From positions 2,838,501 through 2,902,500 of the forward strand of contig JAZARR010000197.1 of NCBI GenBank assembly GCA_037389465.1: a stretch of 64,000 nt of DNA. The letters are read 5' to 3'. This DNA comes from Baylisascaris procyonis. Lineage: Eukaryota > Nematoda > Chromadorea > Rhabditida > Ascarididae. The notes below the pieces were generated by a model. That model had not been told where the DNA came from and searched no databases. It was given only the letters and a program-made list of their open reading frames with translations. Of the stretch, positions 7,818 to 20,416 are shown in pieces (the first letter of the stretch is position 1; every line of letters starts with the position of its first letter). A program made the translations under genes and the position numbers.

Positions 7818-9220
7818 TTTTCACAGCATTGCAAGGACAGAGTTTTTAATTACTCGGATAGTTATGTTCGGTTTTCTGCATTACTAATTATGAATGTTGA
7901 ATTTTTTTTGTGAATTTTGTAGGTTACTTTAATTCTACTTTTTGCTTTATTTGCTTTTTCGACACCCACATCCACTGGAAGTATATATGAAAGTAGGAAG
8001 TATGACCTCATGTGTTGTAGCTCGAGGTGTATGTCCGAGCTCATAAAAGTGTTTTAATGCAAGTTTAACTTGTTGCGCAAACATGAATCCGATCTACATA
8101 TCCGGGTATTGATCATTTAGTGATACGTGGTAGATTTAGATCGTTTTGTGAAATCGTTTCAAAATTCTTTGGAGATTCGACGTGGTTGTCGAGAGCGCGA
8201 TGGGCTCAGTTTGTCTCCTTCATATTATTTCTTGTTCATCAATGAAAGCAATCCATTAAAGCCCTTTTTGTTATTCATAAGGGGAAAACAAATGCCTTGA
8301 GGGGACATTTGACGACCATAATCACGATCTAGGGTTTATGTCTTTTTTGCCTATTCATTTGTATCACTGTTCGACCGTAACATGTAAAAGGCATATATTT
8401 CTGCTAGTTATTTTCTGTTCTCGGCAGAGGAGGGTGGCTTGCGGTTGGGGAATTCTGCTGTTTGATTTCTTCGGGTGTCGTCTGGATAAGTTATGTGTAC
8501 CTCTTTGCATAACTCATCGAGAAACATAGAAAAAGGTGGCACTTGAGCTAATCCGGGCATAACTAAGACCTGATATATAACTAATGAGATAACTAAGACA
8601 ATCCTAGAAATTTCTTCATCTTCAAATATCTTGTAGGAACGCACTGCGGTGGACTTATTATGAGAGGGCTTAGAAAGGATCACCTATTTCTCACGAATAG
8701 TGCTGGGGGATTTATAATCTTGCTCTATGCTTCCAAGGATACACAAGAAAGCGCACAATTTTTGGATTTTCGCCAGCAGGGCGGATGGAGATTTGGGTAT
8801 ATTATATATGTGATGAGTGAACTCCGTTTCGGTAAGGCTGGAGGTCACATCTCTCCTTCCCTCCCTCTTCCCCCCTCCCTCCTTCAGCAGATCCACCTCC
8901 CTACCTTTCTCACGCTTTCATACTCACTTGCATACCGTAGGATTTCTCGTTAGGCTGGGACTCCTATTTGTTGCCAGTCTGCCGTCGTTTTTGTTTCAAG
9001 GTATGAGGGTAGGTTGTGATCCTTTAACTGCCCCTCCCTATCTTCCATCCATATTTTTTTCGTTAGCGCTTATCCACGGACAACTAGGCAGAATGAATAC
9101 CGTAGTTGTATTCCTTTAATTTTAGAACTGAAATTTATTGCTAACGTGCTGTGTGCGTTCATAAATACTCGTTTTTGTGGATTATATTGACCGATTACAG
9201 GTGATTGTGCAAGTAAACAT
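7818..9220. other. Tail segment without recognised genes (unit 1)
   Basis: Mixed sequence leading into the next minisatellite. It holds a three-part ATAACTAAGAC-like repeat (8557-8603), an acceptor-like TTCTGTTCTCGGCAG at about 8415, a donor-like TTTCGGTAAGG near 8826, and a C/T tract (8849-8886) whose C-run length varies between units. Short open frames here are broken between units by single-base indels. Equivalent segments: 17382-18798, 26637-28052, 35736-37151, 44986-46401, 54024-55440 and 63092-64000. Confidence 0.6.
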
Positions 9221-9902
9221 AGTCTTGTCATCCTGTTATCAGTGTTTCTCATCTGTTCTTACTTAGGCGGAAAAGTTGGTGGGTTTGGGGAGGGGGAGGG
9301 AAAGTATTGTCATCCTGTTATCAGTAATTCTTATCTCTTCTTACGTAGGGGCAAAAGTTGGTGGGTGGGAGGGGGAGGGGAAGTATTGTTCTCCTGTTAT
9401 CAGTAATTCTTATCTCTTCTCACGTAGGCACAAAAGTTGGTGGGTGGAGGAGGGGGAGGGAAAGTATTGTCATCCTCTGATCAGTAATTCTTTTCTCTTC
9501 TTACGTAGGCGCAAATGTTGGTCTGTGGGGGAGGGGGAGGGAAAGTATTGTCGTCCTGTTATCAGCAATTCTTATCTCTTGTTACGTAGTCGCAAAAGTT
9601 GGTGGGTGGAGGAGGGGGAGGGAAAGTATTGTCATCCTGTTATCAGTAATTCTTATCTCTTCTTACGTAGCGGCAAAAGTTGGTGGGTGGGAGGGGGATG
9701 GGAAGTATTGTCCTCCTGTTATCAGTAATTCTTATCTCTTCTTACGTAGGGGCAAAAGTTGGTGGGTGGAGGAGGGGGAGGGAAAGTATTGTCATCATGT
9801 TATCAGTAATTCTTATCTCTTCTTACGTAGGCGCAAAAGTTGGTGGGTGGGAGGGGGAGGGGCAGTCTTGTCATCCTGTTATCAGTGTTTATCATCTCTT
9901 CT
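9221..9902 (+). repeat. G-rich minisatellite, 8 monomers
   Basis: Longest version in the window, with G clusters at about 9275, 9357, 9436, 9517, 9598, 9679, 9758 and 9839. The monomer at 9517 is atypical: it reads TTGGTCTGTGGGGG instead of TTGGTGGGTGG. Its last monomer ends in TTTATCATC, as in unit 1, whereas units 3 to 7 have TTTCTCATC. Confidence 0.93.
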
Positions 9903-10692
9903 TTCTTCATTCGCACGCTATTTTCGAATAAATTCTTGCACGAATATTTCTGATAGCTATAAAAGCACCACAAAATTTCGTTTGCTAATTTTGCTCATGT
10001 TATTTGATTTATGCGGATATGCTGTTAAAAAATGATATTTCGATTCAGTGATTGGCGTGGTCAAACTTTACGTGATGCAAATGCTGTGAATACGTATGCA
10101 TTCATAACTCTTGTTGCATTTCTCGATATCAACCCCCTCCCAATCTCTTCTCACTCTCTCACTCTGCATGATTTTCAATTTGATGTATGCTGAGCGGTTA
10201 AATTTTTAGTTGTAGAATAAAATGAAATATCGGTTTACGTGTTCAGCAGGATTAATTTTCTCTAAAAGTTTATAGCTCTTCCCGATATAGGGTCTCCCCG
10301 TTGAATCAGGAACATTTTACCCTTCCCCCTCCCCCCTCTTCCCCATTGGGGAACACCACATGTTCCCATTGTAATTCATGTGAGACATCAATTCGTCTGT
10401 TGATTTCTAGACATGCTGCAAAGTCATGCAACTAATAGCACCATTAACACTTGGGTGAGGTAAGCATTCGGATCTCGATTAGATGACTACGACGAAAAGT
10501 CTACGATATCGAAAACCCTTGGTTCATGGGTTAGGCCAAGAAGTCATCGGATCACCCCGAGTCTCTGGCCGCAGATCCGAAGATATATGTTTTTAAAATT
10601 CTTGTTCCACTGTTGTTGCTTATTCGATTCGCTAACTAAGAACTCGTCTATATGTTGTGCTGTCGTTCTTTTCACTCATCAAACTATTTAAG

Positions 10693-10853
10693 GTGTGCCT
10701 CGCGGCATTTCCACATGCTACCCGATGTGGACGTTTCGTGCTTTGCTCTGCTGCAAAGCCTCGAGCTTCCATCCAGCTGTGCGTTTCTGCATTCCATCCG
10801 GGAACGGTGTTTCTATGGTCTCAATGCAAGAGCGTCTAATGGCCATCTGAAAC
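10693..10853 (+). CDS. Candidate internal exon (unit 2)
   Basis: Same borders and sequence as in unit 1 (ATTTAAG before, GTAAGT after). Low confidence: no product recognised, and the strand is ambiguous. Confidence 0.28.
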
Positions 10854-10996
10854 GTAAGTGCTATGAATTCTGTTGAATGTTAGGAGACTATTTTTCTTAT
10901 GCATAGAACTTTCATGGAAGCAGCCGTTTAATGGTATCGAACTATGGAATTGTTTACGCTTTCTGTTGTTTTAAGAAATTTTTCGATGAAATGTGG

Positions 10997-11736
10997 TAGG
11001 TTTGGCTAAGCTTAGGCTTATCCTAGGCTTAGGCTTACCCTGAAGCTGAAGCTGAGGCTTGGCTTAGGTATAGGCGTAGGTTTAGCTGAGGCTTTGGCCT
11101 AAGCTTGGTCTTAGCTTAAGCTCTACCTTTTGCTCGGGCCTACGTTCAGGCTTTTGCTTAGCTTAGGCCTAAGATCAGGGCTGAGGTCTAAGCTTGGTTC
11201 TAGTCTTGGCCTTTGGCTTCCTTCTAAGCTTGGTCTTACGCTTATGCTCTGGCTTAGGCTTAGGCTAATCTCAGGCCTAGGCTCAGGCTTGCTTTCAAGC
11301 CTAAGCTTGGGCTTTATCTTAGGCTTGGGCTCAGGCTGAGACTCAGGTTTAGGCTTGAGCTCAGGCCCGGCGTGAGCTTAGGCTTAGGCTTTGCCTCTGC
11401 TTAGACTTGGGATCAGGGCTGAGGCTAAGATTTGTCTTCGACTTAGGTTCTGGCTTTGGCTCAGGCCTACGCTAAGGCTTAGCCTTGGCTTAACTTTGGC
11501 TTTGGCTTAGGCTTAGGCATAGGTATGGCTTGGCCCGGGATGGTGCTTTGGCTCAATCTTAGGCTTATTGTTAGGGCTTGGGCTCACGCTTAGCCTTAGT
11601 TTTTAGGTTTCCTTAGGATTTGCTTACTTTCGCTGAGGCTGAGGTTTGGCCTTTGCTTGTCCTTAGTCCTAGGCTTATGCTCAGGCTCATGTTGAAGCTT
11701 AGGTTGGCTCAGGCGCACGGTTAGGATCAGACTTAC
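10997..11736 (+). repeat. Degenerate TTAGGC hexamer block (unit 2)
   Basis: Same order of hexamer variants as unit 1 as far as I compared by eye. The tract was therefore degenerate before the unit was amplified. Confidence 0.85.
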
Positions 11737-14146
11737 AAAAAAAAAATTTTCCCAAATTTTCCCCTGGCATCTGTAAAAGTCTCTGACAATTGTGGCCATA
11801 TTGAACCCCGGGGATCAGGTAAAAATATGAAAAAAATTTTTTGGCCAAAAATCGGCAATTTTGATACCAAACGATAGAACTCATCGAGTTCTATCGTCGG
11901 ACACCAGAATTGTCAATGTCAGACAACAAAAATTTTTTCTCAAATTTTCGCCTCGCATCTTTTCAAGTCTTATACTACTGTGGTCATATTGAACCCCGGG
12001 GATCAGGCAAAAATGTGAAAATAATTTTTTTGGCCAAAAATCGGCAATTTTGGTACCAAACGAACACCAGAATTGTCAATGTCGAACAAAAAAATTTTTT
12101 CTCAAATTTTCCCCTGGCATCTGTTCAAGTCTTATACTACTGTGGTCATATTGAACCCCGGGGATCAGGCAAAAATGTGAAAATAATTTCTTTGGTCAAA
12201 CGTCTACAATTTTGTTGCCAAACGATAGTACTCATCGAGTTCTATCGTCGGACACCAAAATTGTCAATGTCGGACAAAAAAATTTTTTCTCAAATTTTCC
12301 CCTGGCATCTGTTCAAGTCTTATGCAACTGTGGTCATATTGAACCCCGGGAATCAGGAGAAAATGTGAAAAAATTTTTTTTGGCCAAAAATCGGCGATTT
12401 TGGTAGCAAACGATAGAACTCATCGAGTTCTATCGTCGGACACCAGAATTGTCAATGTCGGACAAAAAAATTTTTTCTCAAATTTTCCGCTGGCATCTGT
12501 TCAAGTCTTATGCAATTGTGATCATATTTAACCCTGGGGATCAGACAAAAATATGTAAAAAAATTTTTGGCCAAAAATCGGCGATTTTGGTAGCAAACGA
12601 TAGAACTCATCGAGTTCTGTCGTCGGACACCAAAATTGTCAATGTCGGATAAAAAAATTTTTTCTCAAATTTTCGCCTGGCATCTGCTCAAGTATTATAC
12701 AACTGTGGCCATATTGAACCCCGGGGATCAGGCAGAAATGTTTTAAAAAATTTTTTTGGCCAAAAATCGGCAATTTTGGTACCAAACGAACACCAGAATT
12801 GTCAATGTCGGACAAAAAAATTTTTTCTCAAATTTTCCCCTGGCATCTGTTCAAGTCTTATACCACTGTGGTCATACTAAACCCCGGGGATCAGGCAAAA
12901 ATGTGAAAATAATTTCTTTGGTCAAACGTCTACAATTTTGTTGCCAAACGATAGTACTCATCGAGTTCTATCGTCGGACACCAAAATTGTCAGTGTCGGA
13001 CAAAAAAATTTTTTCTCAAATTTTCCCCTGGCATCTGTTCAAGTCTTATGCAACTGTGGTCATATTGAACCCCGGGGATCAGGAGAAAATGTGAAAAAAA
13101 TTTTTTTGGCCAAAAATCGGCAATTTTGGTACGAAACGATAGAACTCGTCGAGTTCTATCGTCGGACACCAGAATTGTCAATATCGGACAAAAAAAATTT
13201 TTTCTCAAATTTTCCCCTGGCATCTGTTCAAGTCTTATACTACTGTGGTCATATTGCACCCCGGGGATCAGGCAGAAATGTTTTAAAAAAATTTTTTTGG
13301 CCAAAAATCGGCAATTTTGGTACAAAACGAACACCAGAATTGTCAATGTCGGACAAAAAATTTTTTCTCAAATTTTCCCCTGGCATCTGTTCAAGTCTTA
13401 TACTACTGTGGTCATATTGCACCCCGGGGATCAGGCAAAAATGTGTAAATAATTTCTTTGGTCAAACGTCTACAATTTTGTTGCCAAACGATAGTACTCA
13501 TCGAGTTCTATCGTCGGACACCAAAATTGTCAATGTCGGACAAAAAAATTTTTTCTCAAATTTTCCCCTGGCATCTGTTCAAGTCTTATGCAACTGTGGT
13601 CATATTGAACCCCGGGGATCAGGAGAAAATGTGAAAAAAATTTTTTTGGCCAAAAATCGGCAATTTTGGTACGAAACGATAGAACTCGTCGAGTTCTATC
13701 GTCGGACACCAGAATTGTCAATGTCGGACAAAAAAAATTTTTTCTCAAATTTTCCGCTGGCATCTGTTCAAGTCTTATGCAATTGTGATCATATTTAACC
13801 CTGGGGATCAGACAAAAATATGTAAAAAAATTTTTGGCCAAAAATCGGCGATTTTGTAGCAAACGATAGCACACATCGAGTTCTATCGTCGGACACCAGA
13901 ATTGTCAATGTCGGATAAAAAAATTTTTTCTCAAATTTTCCCCTGGCATCTGTTCAAGTGTTATGCTACTGTGGTCATATTGAACCCCGGGGATCAGGCA
14001 AAAATATGAAAATAATTTCTTTGGTCAAACATCTACAGTTTTGTTGCCAAACGATAGTACTCATCGAGTTCTATCGTCGGACACCAAAATTTTCAATGTC
14101 GGACAAAAAAATTTTTTCTGAAGTTTTCTCCTGGAATCTGTCCAAG
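11737..14146 (+). repeat. Palindrome-rich satellite, 13 monomers (unit 2)
   Basis: Monomers counted near 11893, 12064, 12249, 12438, 12626, 12790, 12977, 13165, 13330, 13517, 13705, 13890 and 14078. The variant monomer with TTTAACCCTGGGGATCAGAC occurs twice (near 12530 and 13795), against once in the other units. The last monomer is altered (TTTTCAATGTC, then CTGAAGTTTTCTCCTGGAATC) and forms the right edge. Confidence 0.93.
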
Positions 14147-14451
14147 GTTAGGAATCTCTTACGAGACGATCATACCGATGAAATCGAAAGCCGTGAGTTG
14201 TTGTCCTTTATTGCTGAGATCTCATAGATTTGAAGGTTCAATAGCATAAGATTGAGGGGTAGCTTTAGGGTAATCGAAACGCGATAGTGTTGACGGGATC
14301 GACGTATAGTGCAGTGGTGTTGTTTCAATTCTTGGGGAAGTGAACTGTTTAAACTTGCTTAGGGGTTGGGTTGAGGCATTGCCGTCGAGCTGAAGAGTCG
14401 ACGTAGCGTTGATGCAGTCGGCCTATGGCGGAGCATTCATTGCCTTAAATC

Positions 14452-14886
14452 TTGGCAGAATTAGCGCTTGGAAGTATCGTGAGAGGTCGGGGGTCAAAAG
14501 GTCGATGTTTAGCGCTATACTTGATTAGACGCTATAGCGTTGATGGGACTGACCTATACCTCGGTACGGCTGCCATGGTTCTTGACAGTGGTTGCAAAAT
14601 TTTAATGGTTCATTGCATCTTTTGGAGCATTATTTTTGGTATGTTCCGATATTTCACTGGTCATTGCTTTTACTACAGAATCTTTTTTGCCATTCGCCGC
14701 CTCGTCATCTCCCTTAACCCTTCTATTTTGTTTGCACATCCGCGAGACACAAGGGCGATAGTTCCTGCAGAACTCTTTCCGGCAAACTTCGTGCATCGGG
14801 TCACTTCGCGCATTTCCACCTACTTCAGGAATTTATATACTAGCTGCTATCGAAATTTGTACTTGTTCAACAGTAGCACCACGTAA
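14452..14886 (+). other. Open frame of about 144 codons, doubtful (unit 2)
   Basis: A frame from TTG (no ATG at the start) to TAA in CACCACGTAACGTGAGT. The translation has a hydrophobic stretch around residues 48-85 (KILMVHCIFWSIIFGMF), then a basic part. It is intact in units 2 to 7 (23707-24141, 32806-33240, 42056-42490, 51095-51529, 60162-60596), but those units are near-identical throughout, so this is weak evidence; unit 1 has a stop. A GTGAGT donor overlaps the end. Most likely not a gene; at best an exon of unknown function. Confidence 0.15.
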
Positions 14887-15038
14887 CGTGAGTCCTGTGC
14901 AATTATATATCTGTAAATAATTCATGTTCATCGCCACAATGACATGTCCTCTACTTTGCTAAAAAATCAGCTATGATTCCAGGTCGCCTTCGTTACGTGC
15001 GATAGGTTCCGGAGCCCCATTAAATCAATATTTTTCAG

Positions 15039-15245
15039 TTTCAGTCGTTCGAATCACTATCAGGTGATTCGTATCTCAATAGCCTAGACGAGGCGATCAA
15101 TCAAAAGGCATCGATTATTCACGCCGCATCAAAGAAAGGGGGAATGACGTCGAGAACAGAACCCACGATAACGACCACTGCTAGGCCATCGGCAATGCCC
15201 AACGAGACCAGTTCACCACACGATGAAACCTCCCTCAAGCAATAG
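15039..15245 (+). CDS. Candidate terminal exon, 68 codons (unit 2)
   Basis: Peptide begins FQSFESLSGDSYLNSLDE and ends NETSSPHDETSLKQ. It has the same length and stop as unit 1 despite about 10 percent base difference. The acceptor is AATATTTTTCAG, with a second TTTCAG six bases further on that could compete. Units 3 to 7 carry this version. Confidence 0.35.
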   Translation, partial: FQSFESLSGDSYLNSLDEAINQKASIIHAASKKGGMTSRTEPTITTTARPSAMPNETSSPHDETSLKQ

Positions 15246-15529
15246 TTTGTCCTCTTCAAAGCATTTCTTGTAAGGTCATCTGCTGCGGTTCTACAATGAT
15301 CTAGTGCAGCGATCACCGATCGTATTGATTCAACAGTCATTAACGATCGGTGGTCATTGATCATCTAGATTGTTTGTCATCGAATTTTCCGAGCGGTCGT
15401 CATATTGACCACTTTTTTATGGCTATCAACCAGCAGCACTACCGTGACAGATGGCTATAAACTTGTAATTTTAATAGTATATTTGAAATTATGTGAGACG
15501 TTGAAGTGATTTGTGTTTCTCTTTAACAG

Positions 15530-15675
15530 CTGAAAAGATTGTAGGATTTTCCTTGAAGGGCGGAGTTTTGTTGCCATTGCTCGTCATTGATCTTCCTAGC
15601 CATTTTCTGTCCCTTCAGGAAATGGGTGCGGAAGATGTCCATGCGGAGATTACCCATAAATTCTTGATGTTTTGA
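15530..15675 (+). CDS. Candidate terminal exon, 47 codons (unit 2)
   Basis: Version starting EKIVGFSLKGGVLLPLLVID and ending GAEDVHAEITHKFLMF. The differences from unit 1 are nearly all replacements (for example E to G, S to V, L to P, Y to F, F to S, V to A), which fits neutral drift or relaxed constraint better than purifying selection. Confidence 0.28.
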
Positions 15676-17101
15676 AGAGATTTATTGAAATTTAATATTT
15701 TTTTGTAATTGTTAGCTTCTCATTCGGGTGTTTATTGGGATTTATCTCGTGCTTTCTCTAATTGCACTTTTAGATTTATCAGTGTTTTTGAAAATGGATT
15801 AATCTAAAATGTGCATTTTGTGTTTTTTATGAATTATTTCTATTGTTTTGTGCTCTCCTTTTTTCTCTTTTCTTCAATATCAGTAATTTCAAAATTTCAT
15901 TTTTATTTCGAAATAATTCCCTTATAGTTTAAAATATGTATTTGGTAAGAAAGAATATAATCGGGAGAATATTTGTTTACCATTCAGCTGTAACCCTACT
16001 TGACCGTGAGAAGGATCAGCCACGCAATCCAATTTTGTGTTTTGTGGTTAATCTTTATCGCTAAGATTTTATTACCCTGTTCTGGGCAATTTGGTTTTAT
16101 TATACAACTCTGGGCAATTTGTTTTTTATTCACGATTCTGCGCAATTTGTTAGGCACTCTTGCATAGAGACGATGTCATTGCGGTGGCGAACCGCGAACA
16201 GAGCTGGTGTTTTCGAACAATTGTGTATTTATATGATGTTGCTTGGTTCAAGAGTCTTTTTCTTTGAGGAGGGGGGAATGCTAAAATAGATATAAACTTT
16301 TTAGGGTAATTGGATGAATAGGTAGAAAAACAAGTAGGCTACGCTTAAATTATTCGATCTTAAATTTGAAAATAATCATGTTGCATTGAGGTTCTTAAAA
16401 AGAAATCTATTTTAATAGTGATGTTAGAGGGGAAGTCGGTGTTTTTAATTTCATCATCTAAACCAGTCGAAGAAATCACCTTTCAAAATGTTCTCTTTTC
16501 GTTCAAATCACTTCATTCATTTCATTAGAAACCCCCTTATCGTATCGTATTTTATAAGAAGGAACACTGAAAACGGGACGATTAGCACTGATCGATATTT
16601 TTCTTGTTTTAAAAAGCGTGATCTCAATAGATTTAGATGGTGGTTAATCGTAGAGGAGTAATTTGCGTTGAATGGCTGTTGAAAATCGTTCTGTGATCTA
16701 TCGTTGATTTGTATATAAAGCGTGTTTTAATTGTCGTGAGAATTTTATTAGATTATTATTTATTTTAATATTTCGGTGATTGTTGCATATAAGGCTATTT
16801 ATTAGCTTCATAATCGAATATTATAATTTCAATAGCCAATAAATGTGATTATTATTTTTTCTATGTTTAGTGATTTATAAAAGAAAAAATGGTCGTACAA
16901 TTTCCAATCCTGAAATTACCTTTTTGTGGCCTTCAGTTATTTCCATGTAAATTGATTTTTATCTACTTTTTTTAAATATAATTTTCTTTGTTTGTAAAAT
17001 TTATACTGCATATTTGTTAAATGTTTACAATTTTTATTAGTAAACTTCGATACATTCGATTGGTTTATTTCACATTTGAATAGACGATAACACATTTTTA
17101 A

Positions 17102-17381
17102 AAAACATTTGGCACATTTGCAAAGAAGTTGGGCATACTCGCTGCGAGTAGCGAACCGAGCTGCGTTATACGTATTAGTGTGAGCAATACTACCGTTGTC
17201 GGCGCTTTGCAACCGTACAGTAGTGAGTGGGTCATCGAAGGCCAATTAATTCAGTGATGTTTCGATACCAACAAGTTAGGAGTCTGGAGCGACTCTGCAA
17301 GTGTGCTGGGAATCTCGTGCATATCCAGTTCGCTGCTCCCAGTGAGCATGCCCAGTTTCTCTGCAATTATACCACTTTTTT
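17102..17381. repeat. Inverted pair of 57-base elements (unit 2)
   Basis: The right arm is slightly more decayed than in unit 1 (AATTATACCACTTTTT replaces AATTATGCCAAACTTTTT), which shortens the match. Confidence 0.5.
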
Positions 17382-18798
17382 TTTTCACAGCATTGCAAGG
17401 ACAGAGTTTTTAATTACTCCGATAGTTATGTTCGGTTTTCTGGATTACTAATTATGAATGTTGAGTTTTTTTTTGTAAATTTTATAGGTTACTTTGATTC
17501 TATTTTTTGCTTTATTTACTTTTGCGACACCCACATCCACTGGAAGTATATATGAAAGTAGGAAGTATGATCTCACGTATTGTAGCTCGAGGTGTGTGTC
17601 CGAGCTCATAAAAGTGTTTTAATGCAAGTTCAATAACTTGTTGCGCTAACATGAATCCGATCTACATATCCGGGTATTGATCATTTAGTGATACGTGGTA
17701 GATTTAGATCGTTTTGTGAAATCGTTTCAAAATTGTTTGGAGATTCGACGTGGTTGTCGAGAGCGCGATGGCCTCAGTTTGGCACCTTCATATTATTTCT
17801 TGTTCATCAATGAAAGCAATCCATTAAAGCCCTTTTTGTTATTCATAAGGGGAAAACAAATGCCTTGAGGGTACATTTGACGACCGTAATCACGATCTAG
17901 GGTTTATGTCTTTTTTGCCTATTCATTTGTATCACTGTTTGACCGTAACATATAAAAGCCATATATTTCTGCTAGTTATTTTCTGTTCTCGGCAGAGGAG
18001 GGTGGCTTGCGGTTGGGGAATTCTGCTGTTTGATTTCTTCAGGTGTCGTCTGGATAAGTTATGTGTACCTGTTTGCATAACTCATCGAGAAACATAGAGA
18101 AAGGTGGCACTTGAGCTAATCCCGGGCATAACTAAGACCTGACATATAACTAATGACATAACTAAGACAACAATCATAGAAATTTCTTCATCTTCAAATA
18201 TCTTGTAGGAACGCACTGCGGTGGACTTATTATGAGAGGGCTTAGAAAGGATCACCTATTTCTCACGACTAATGCTGGGGGATTTATAATCTTGCTCTAT
18301 GCTTCCAAGGATACACAAGAAAGCGCACAATTTTTGGATTTTCGCCAGCAGGGCGGATAGAGATTTGGGTATATTATATATGTGATGAGTGAACTCCCTT
18401 TCGGTAAGGCTGGAGGTCACATCTCTCCTTCCCTCCCTCTTTCCCCCCCCCCTCCCTCCTTCAGCAGACCCACCTCCCTACCTTTCTCACGCATTCATAC
18501 TCACTTGCATACCGTAGGATTTCTCGTTAGGCTGGGACTCCTATTTGTTGCCAGTCTGCCGTTGTTTTTGTTTCAAGGTATGAGGGTAGGTTGTGATCCT
18601 TTAACTGCCCCTCCCTATCTTCCATCCATATTTTTTTCGTTAGCGCTTATCCACGGACAACTAGGCAGAATGAATACCGTAGTTGTATTCCTTTAATTTC
18701 AGAACTAAAATTTATTGCTAACGTGCTGTGTGCGTTCATAAATACTCGTTTTTTGTGGATTATACTGACCGATTACAGGTGATTGTGCAAGTAAACAT

Positions 18799-19321
18799 AG
18801 TCTTGTCATCCTGTTATCAGTGTTTCTCATCTCTTCTTACTTAGGCGGAAAAGTTGGTGGGTTTGGGGAGGGGGAGGGAAAGTATTGTCATCCTGTTATC
18901 AGTAATTCTTATCTCTTCTTACGTAGGGGCAAAAGTTGGTGGGTGGGAGGGGGAGGGGAAGTATTGTCCTCCTGTTATCAGTAATTCTTATCTCTTCTCA
19001 CGTAGGCACAAAAGTTGGTGGGTGGAGGAGGGGGAGGGAAAGCATTGTCATCCTGTTATCAGTAATTCTTATCTCTTCTTACTTAGGCGGAAAAGTTGGT
19101 GGGTGGGGGAGGGGGGAGGGAAAGTATTGTCATCCTGTTATCAGTAATTCTTATCTCTTCTTACGTAGGGGCAAAAGTTGGTGGGTGGAGGAGGGGGAGG
19201 GAAAGTATTGTCATCCTGTTATCAGTAATTCTTATCTCTTCTTACGTAGGGGCAAAAGTTGGTGGGTGGGAGGGGGAGGGGCAGTCTTGTCATCCTGTTA
19301 TCAGTGTTTCTCATCTCTTCT
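18799..19321 (+). repeat. G-rich minisatellite, 6 monomers
   Basis: G clusters start at about 18853, 18935, 19014, 19095, 19177 and 19258. The first monomer has the junction variant GGTGGGTTTGGGGAGG, which marks the left edge of this block in every complete unit. Confidence 0.93.
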
Positions 19322-20112
19322 TTCTTCATTCGCACGCTATTTTCGAATAAATTCTTGCACGAATATTTCTGATAGCTATAAAAGCACCACAAAATTTCGT
19401 TTGCTAATTTTGCTCATGTTATTTGATTTATGCGGATATGCTGTTAAAAAATGATATTTCGATTCAGTGATTGGCGTGGTCAAACTTTACGTGATGCAAA
19501 TGCTGTGAATACCTATGCATTCATAACTCTTGTTGCATTTCTCGATATCAACCCCTCTCCCAATCTCTTCTCACTCTCTCACTCTGCATGATTTTCAATT
19601 TGATGTATGCTGAGCGGTTAAATTTTTAGTTGTAGAATAAAATGAAATATCGGTTTACGTGTTCAGCAGGATTAATTTTCTCTAAAAGTTTATAGCTCTT
19701 CCCGATATAGGGTCTCCCCGTTGAATCAGGAACATTTTACCCTTCCCCCTCCCCCCTCTTCCCCATTGGGGAACACCACATGTTCCCATTGTAATTCATG
19801 TGAGACATCAATTCGTCTGTTGATTTCTAGACATGCTGCAAAGTCATGCAACTAATAGCACCATTAACACTTGGGTGAGGTAAGCATTCGGATCTCGATT
19901 AGATGACTACGACGAAAAGTCTACGATATCGAAAACCCTTGGTTCATGGGTTAGGCCAAGAAGTCATCGGATCACCCCGAGTCTCTGGCCGCAGATCCGA
20001 AGATATATGTTTTTAAAATTCTTGTTCCACTGTTGTTGCTTATTCGATTCGCTAACTAAGAACTCGTCTATATGTTGTGCTGTCGTTCTTTTCACTCATC
20101 AAACTATTTAAG

Positions 20113-20273
20113 GTGTGCCTCGCGGCATTTCCACATGCTACCCGATGTGGACGTTTCGTGCTTTGCTCTGCTGCAAAGCCTCGAGCTTCCATCCAGCTGT
20201 GCGTTTCTGCATTCCATCCGGGAACGGTGTTTCTATGGTCTCAATGCAAGAGCGTCTAATGGCCATCTGAAAC
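20113..20273 (+). CDS. Candidate internal exon (unit 3)
   Basis: Identical copy; splice-like borders intact. Confidence 0.28.
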
Positions 20274-20416
20274 GTAAGTGCTATGAATTCTGTTGAATGT
20301 TAGGAGACTATTTTTCTTATGCATAGAACTTTCATGGAAGCAGCCGTTTAATGGTATCGAACTATGGAATTGTTTACGCTTTCTGTTGTTTTAAGAAATT
20401 TTTCGATGAAATGTGG

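Larger units (their letters stand above)
1..9220 (+). repeat. Composite tandem unit 1 (left-truncated)
   Basis: First of seven head-to-tail units. Base 1 aligns with position 9579 of unit 2, so about 360 bases of its minisatellite lie outside the window. Blocks: minisatellite 1-324, leader 325-1420, TTAGGC-like hexamers 1421-2160, satellite 2161-4598, spacer 4599-5474, candidate exon 5475-5681, candidate exon 5966-6111, AT-rich stretch 6112-7537, inverted pair 7538-7817, tail 7818-9220. The half before about 2800 is nearly identical to unit 2. The half after 4599 carries many substitutions relative to all other units, in patches. It may mark the approach to an array edge or an older variant of the unit; the window cannot decide. 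Confidence 0.93.
9221..18798 (+). repeat. Composite tandem unit 2
   Basis: Longest complete unit (9578 bases). Blocks: minisatellite 9221-9902, leader 9903-10996, hexamers 10997-11736, satellite 11737-14146, spacer 14147-15038, candidate exon 15039-15245, candidate exon 15530-15675, AT-rich 15676-17101, inverted pair 17102-17381, tail 17382-18798. Its minisatellite variants match unit 1, while everything after the satellite matches units 3 to 7. It therefore looks like a junction between two haplotypes of the unit. Confidence 0.95.

Noticed and set aside
12938..13798. 286-codon open frame in the unit 2 satellite
   Set aside because: It is made of repeated satellite monomers, and the same region in other units is broken into different frames by one-base changes in A and T runs. 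No start context or splice sites.
18382..18696. 104-codon frame in the tail of units 2 and 6
   Set aside because: Open only where the C-run has 10 C; units with 9 C lose the frame.
18936..19454. 172-codon frame over the G-rich minisatellite
   Set aside because: Monomers near 81 bases are a multiple of three, so several frames remain open at once; the peptide just repeats with the DNA and changes with monomer number.
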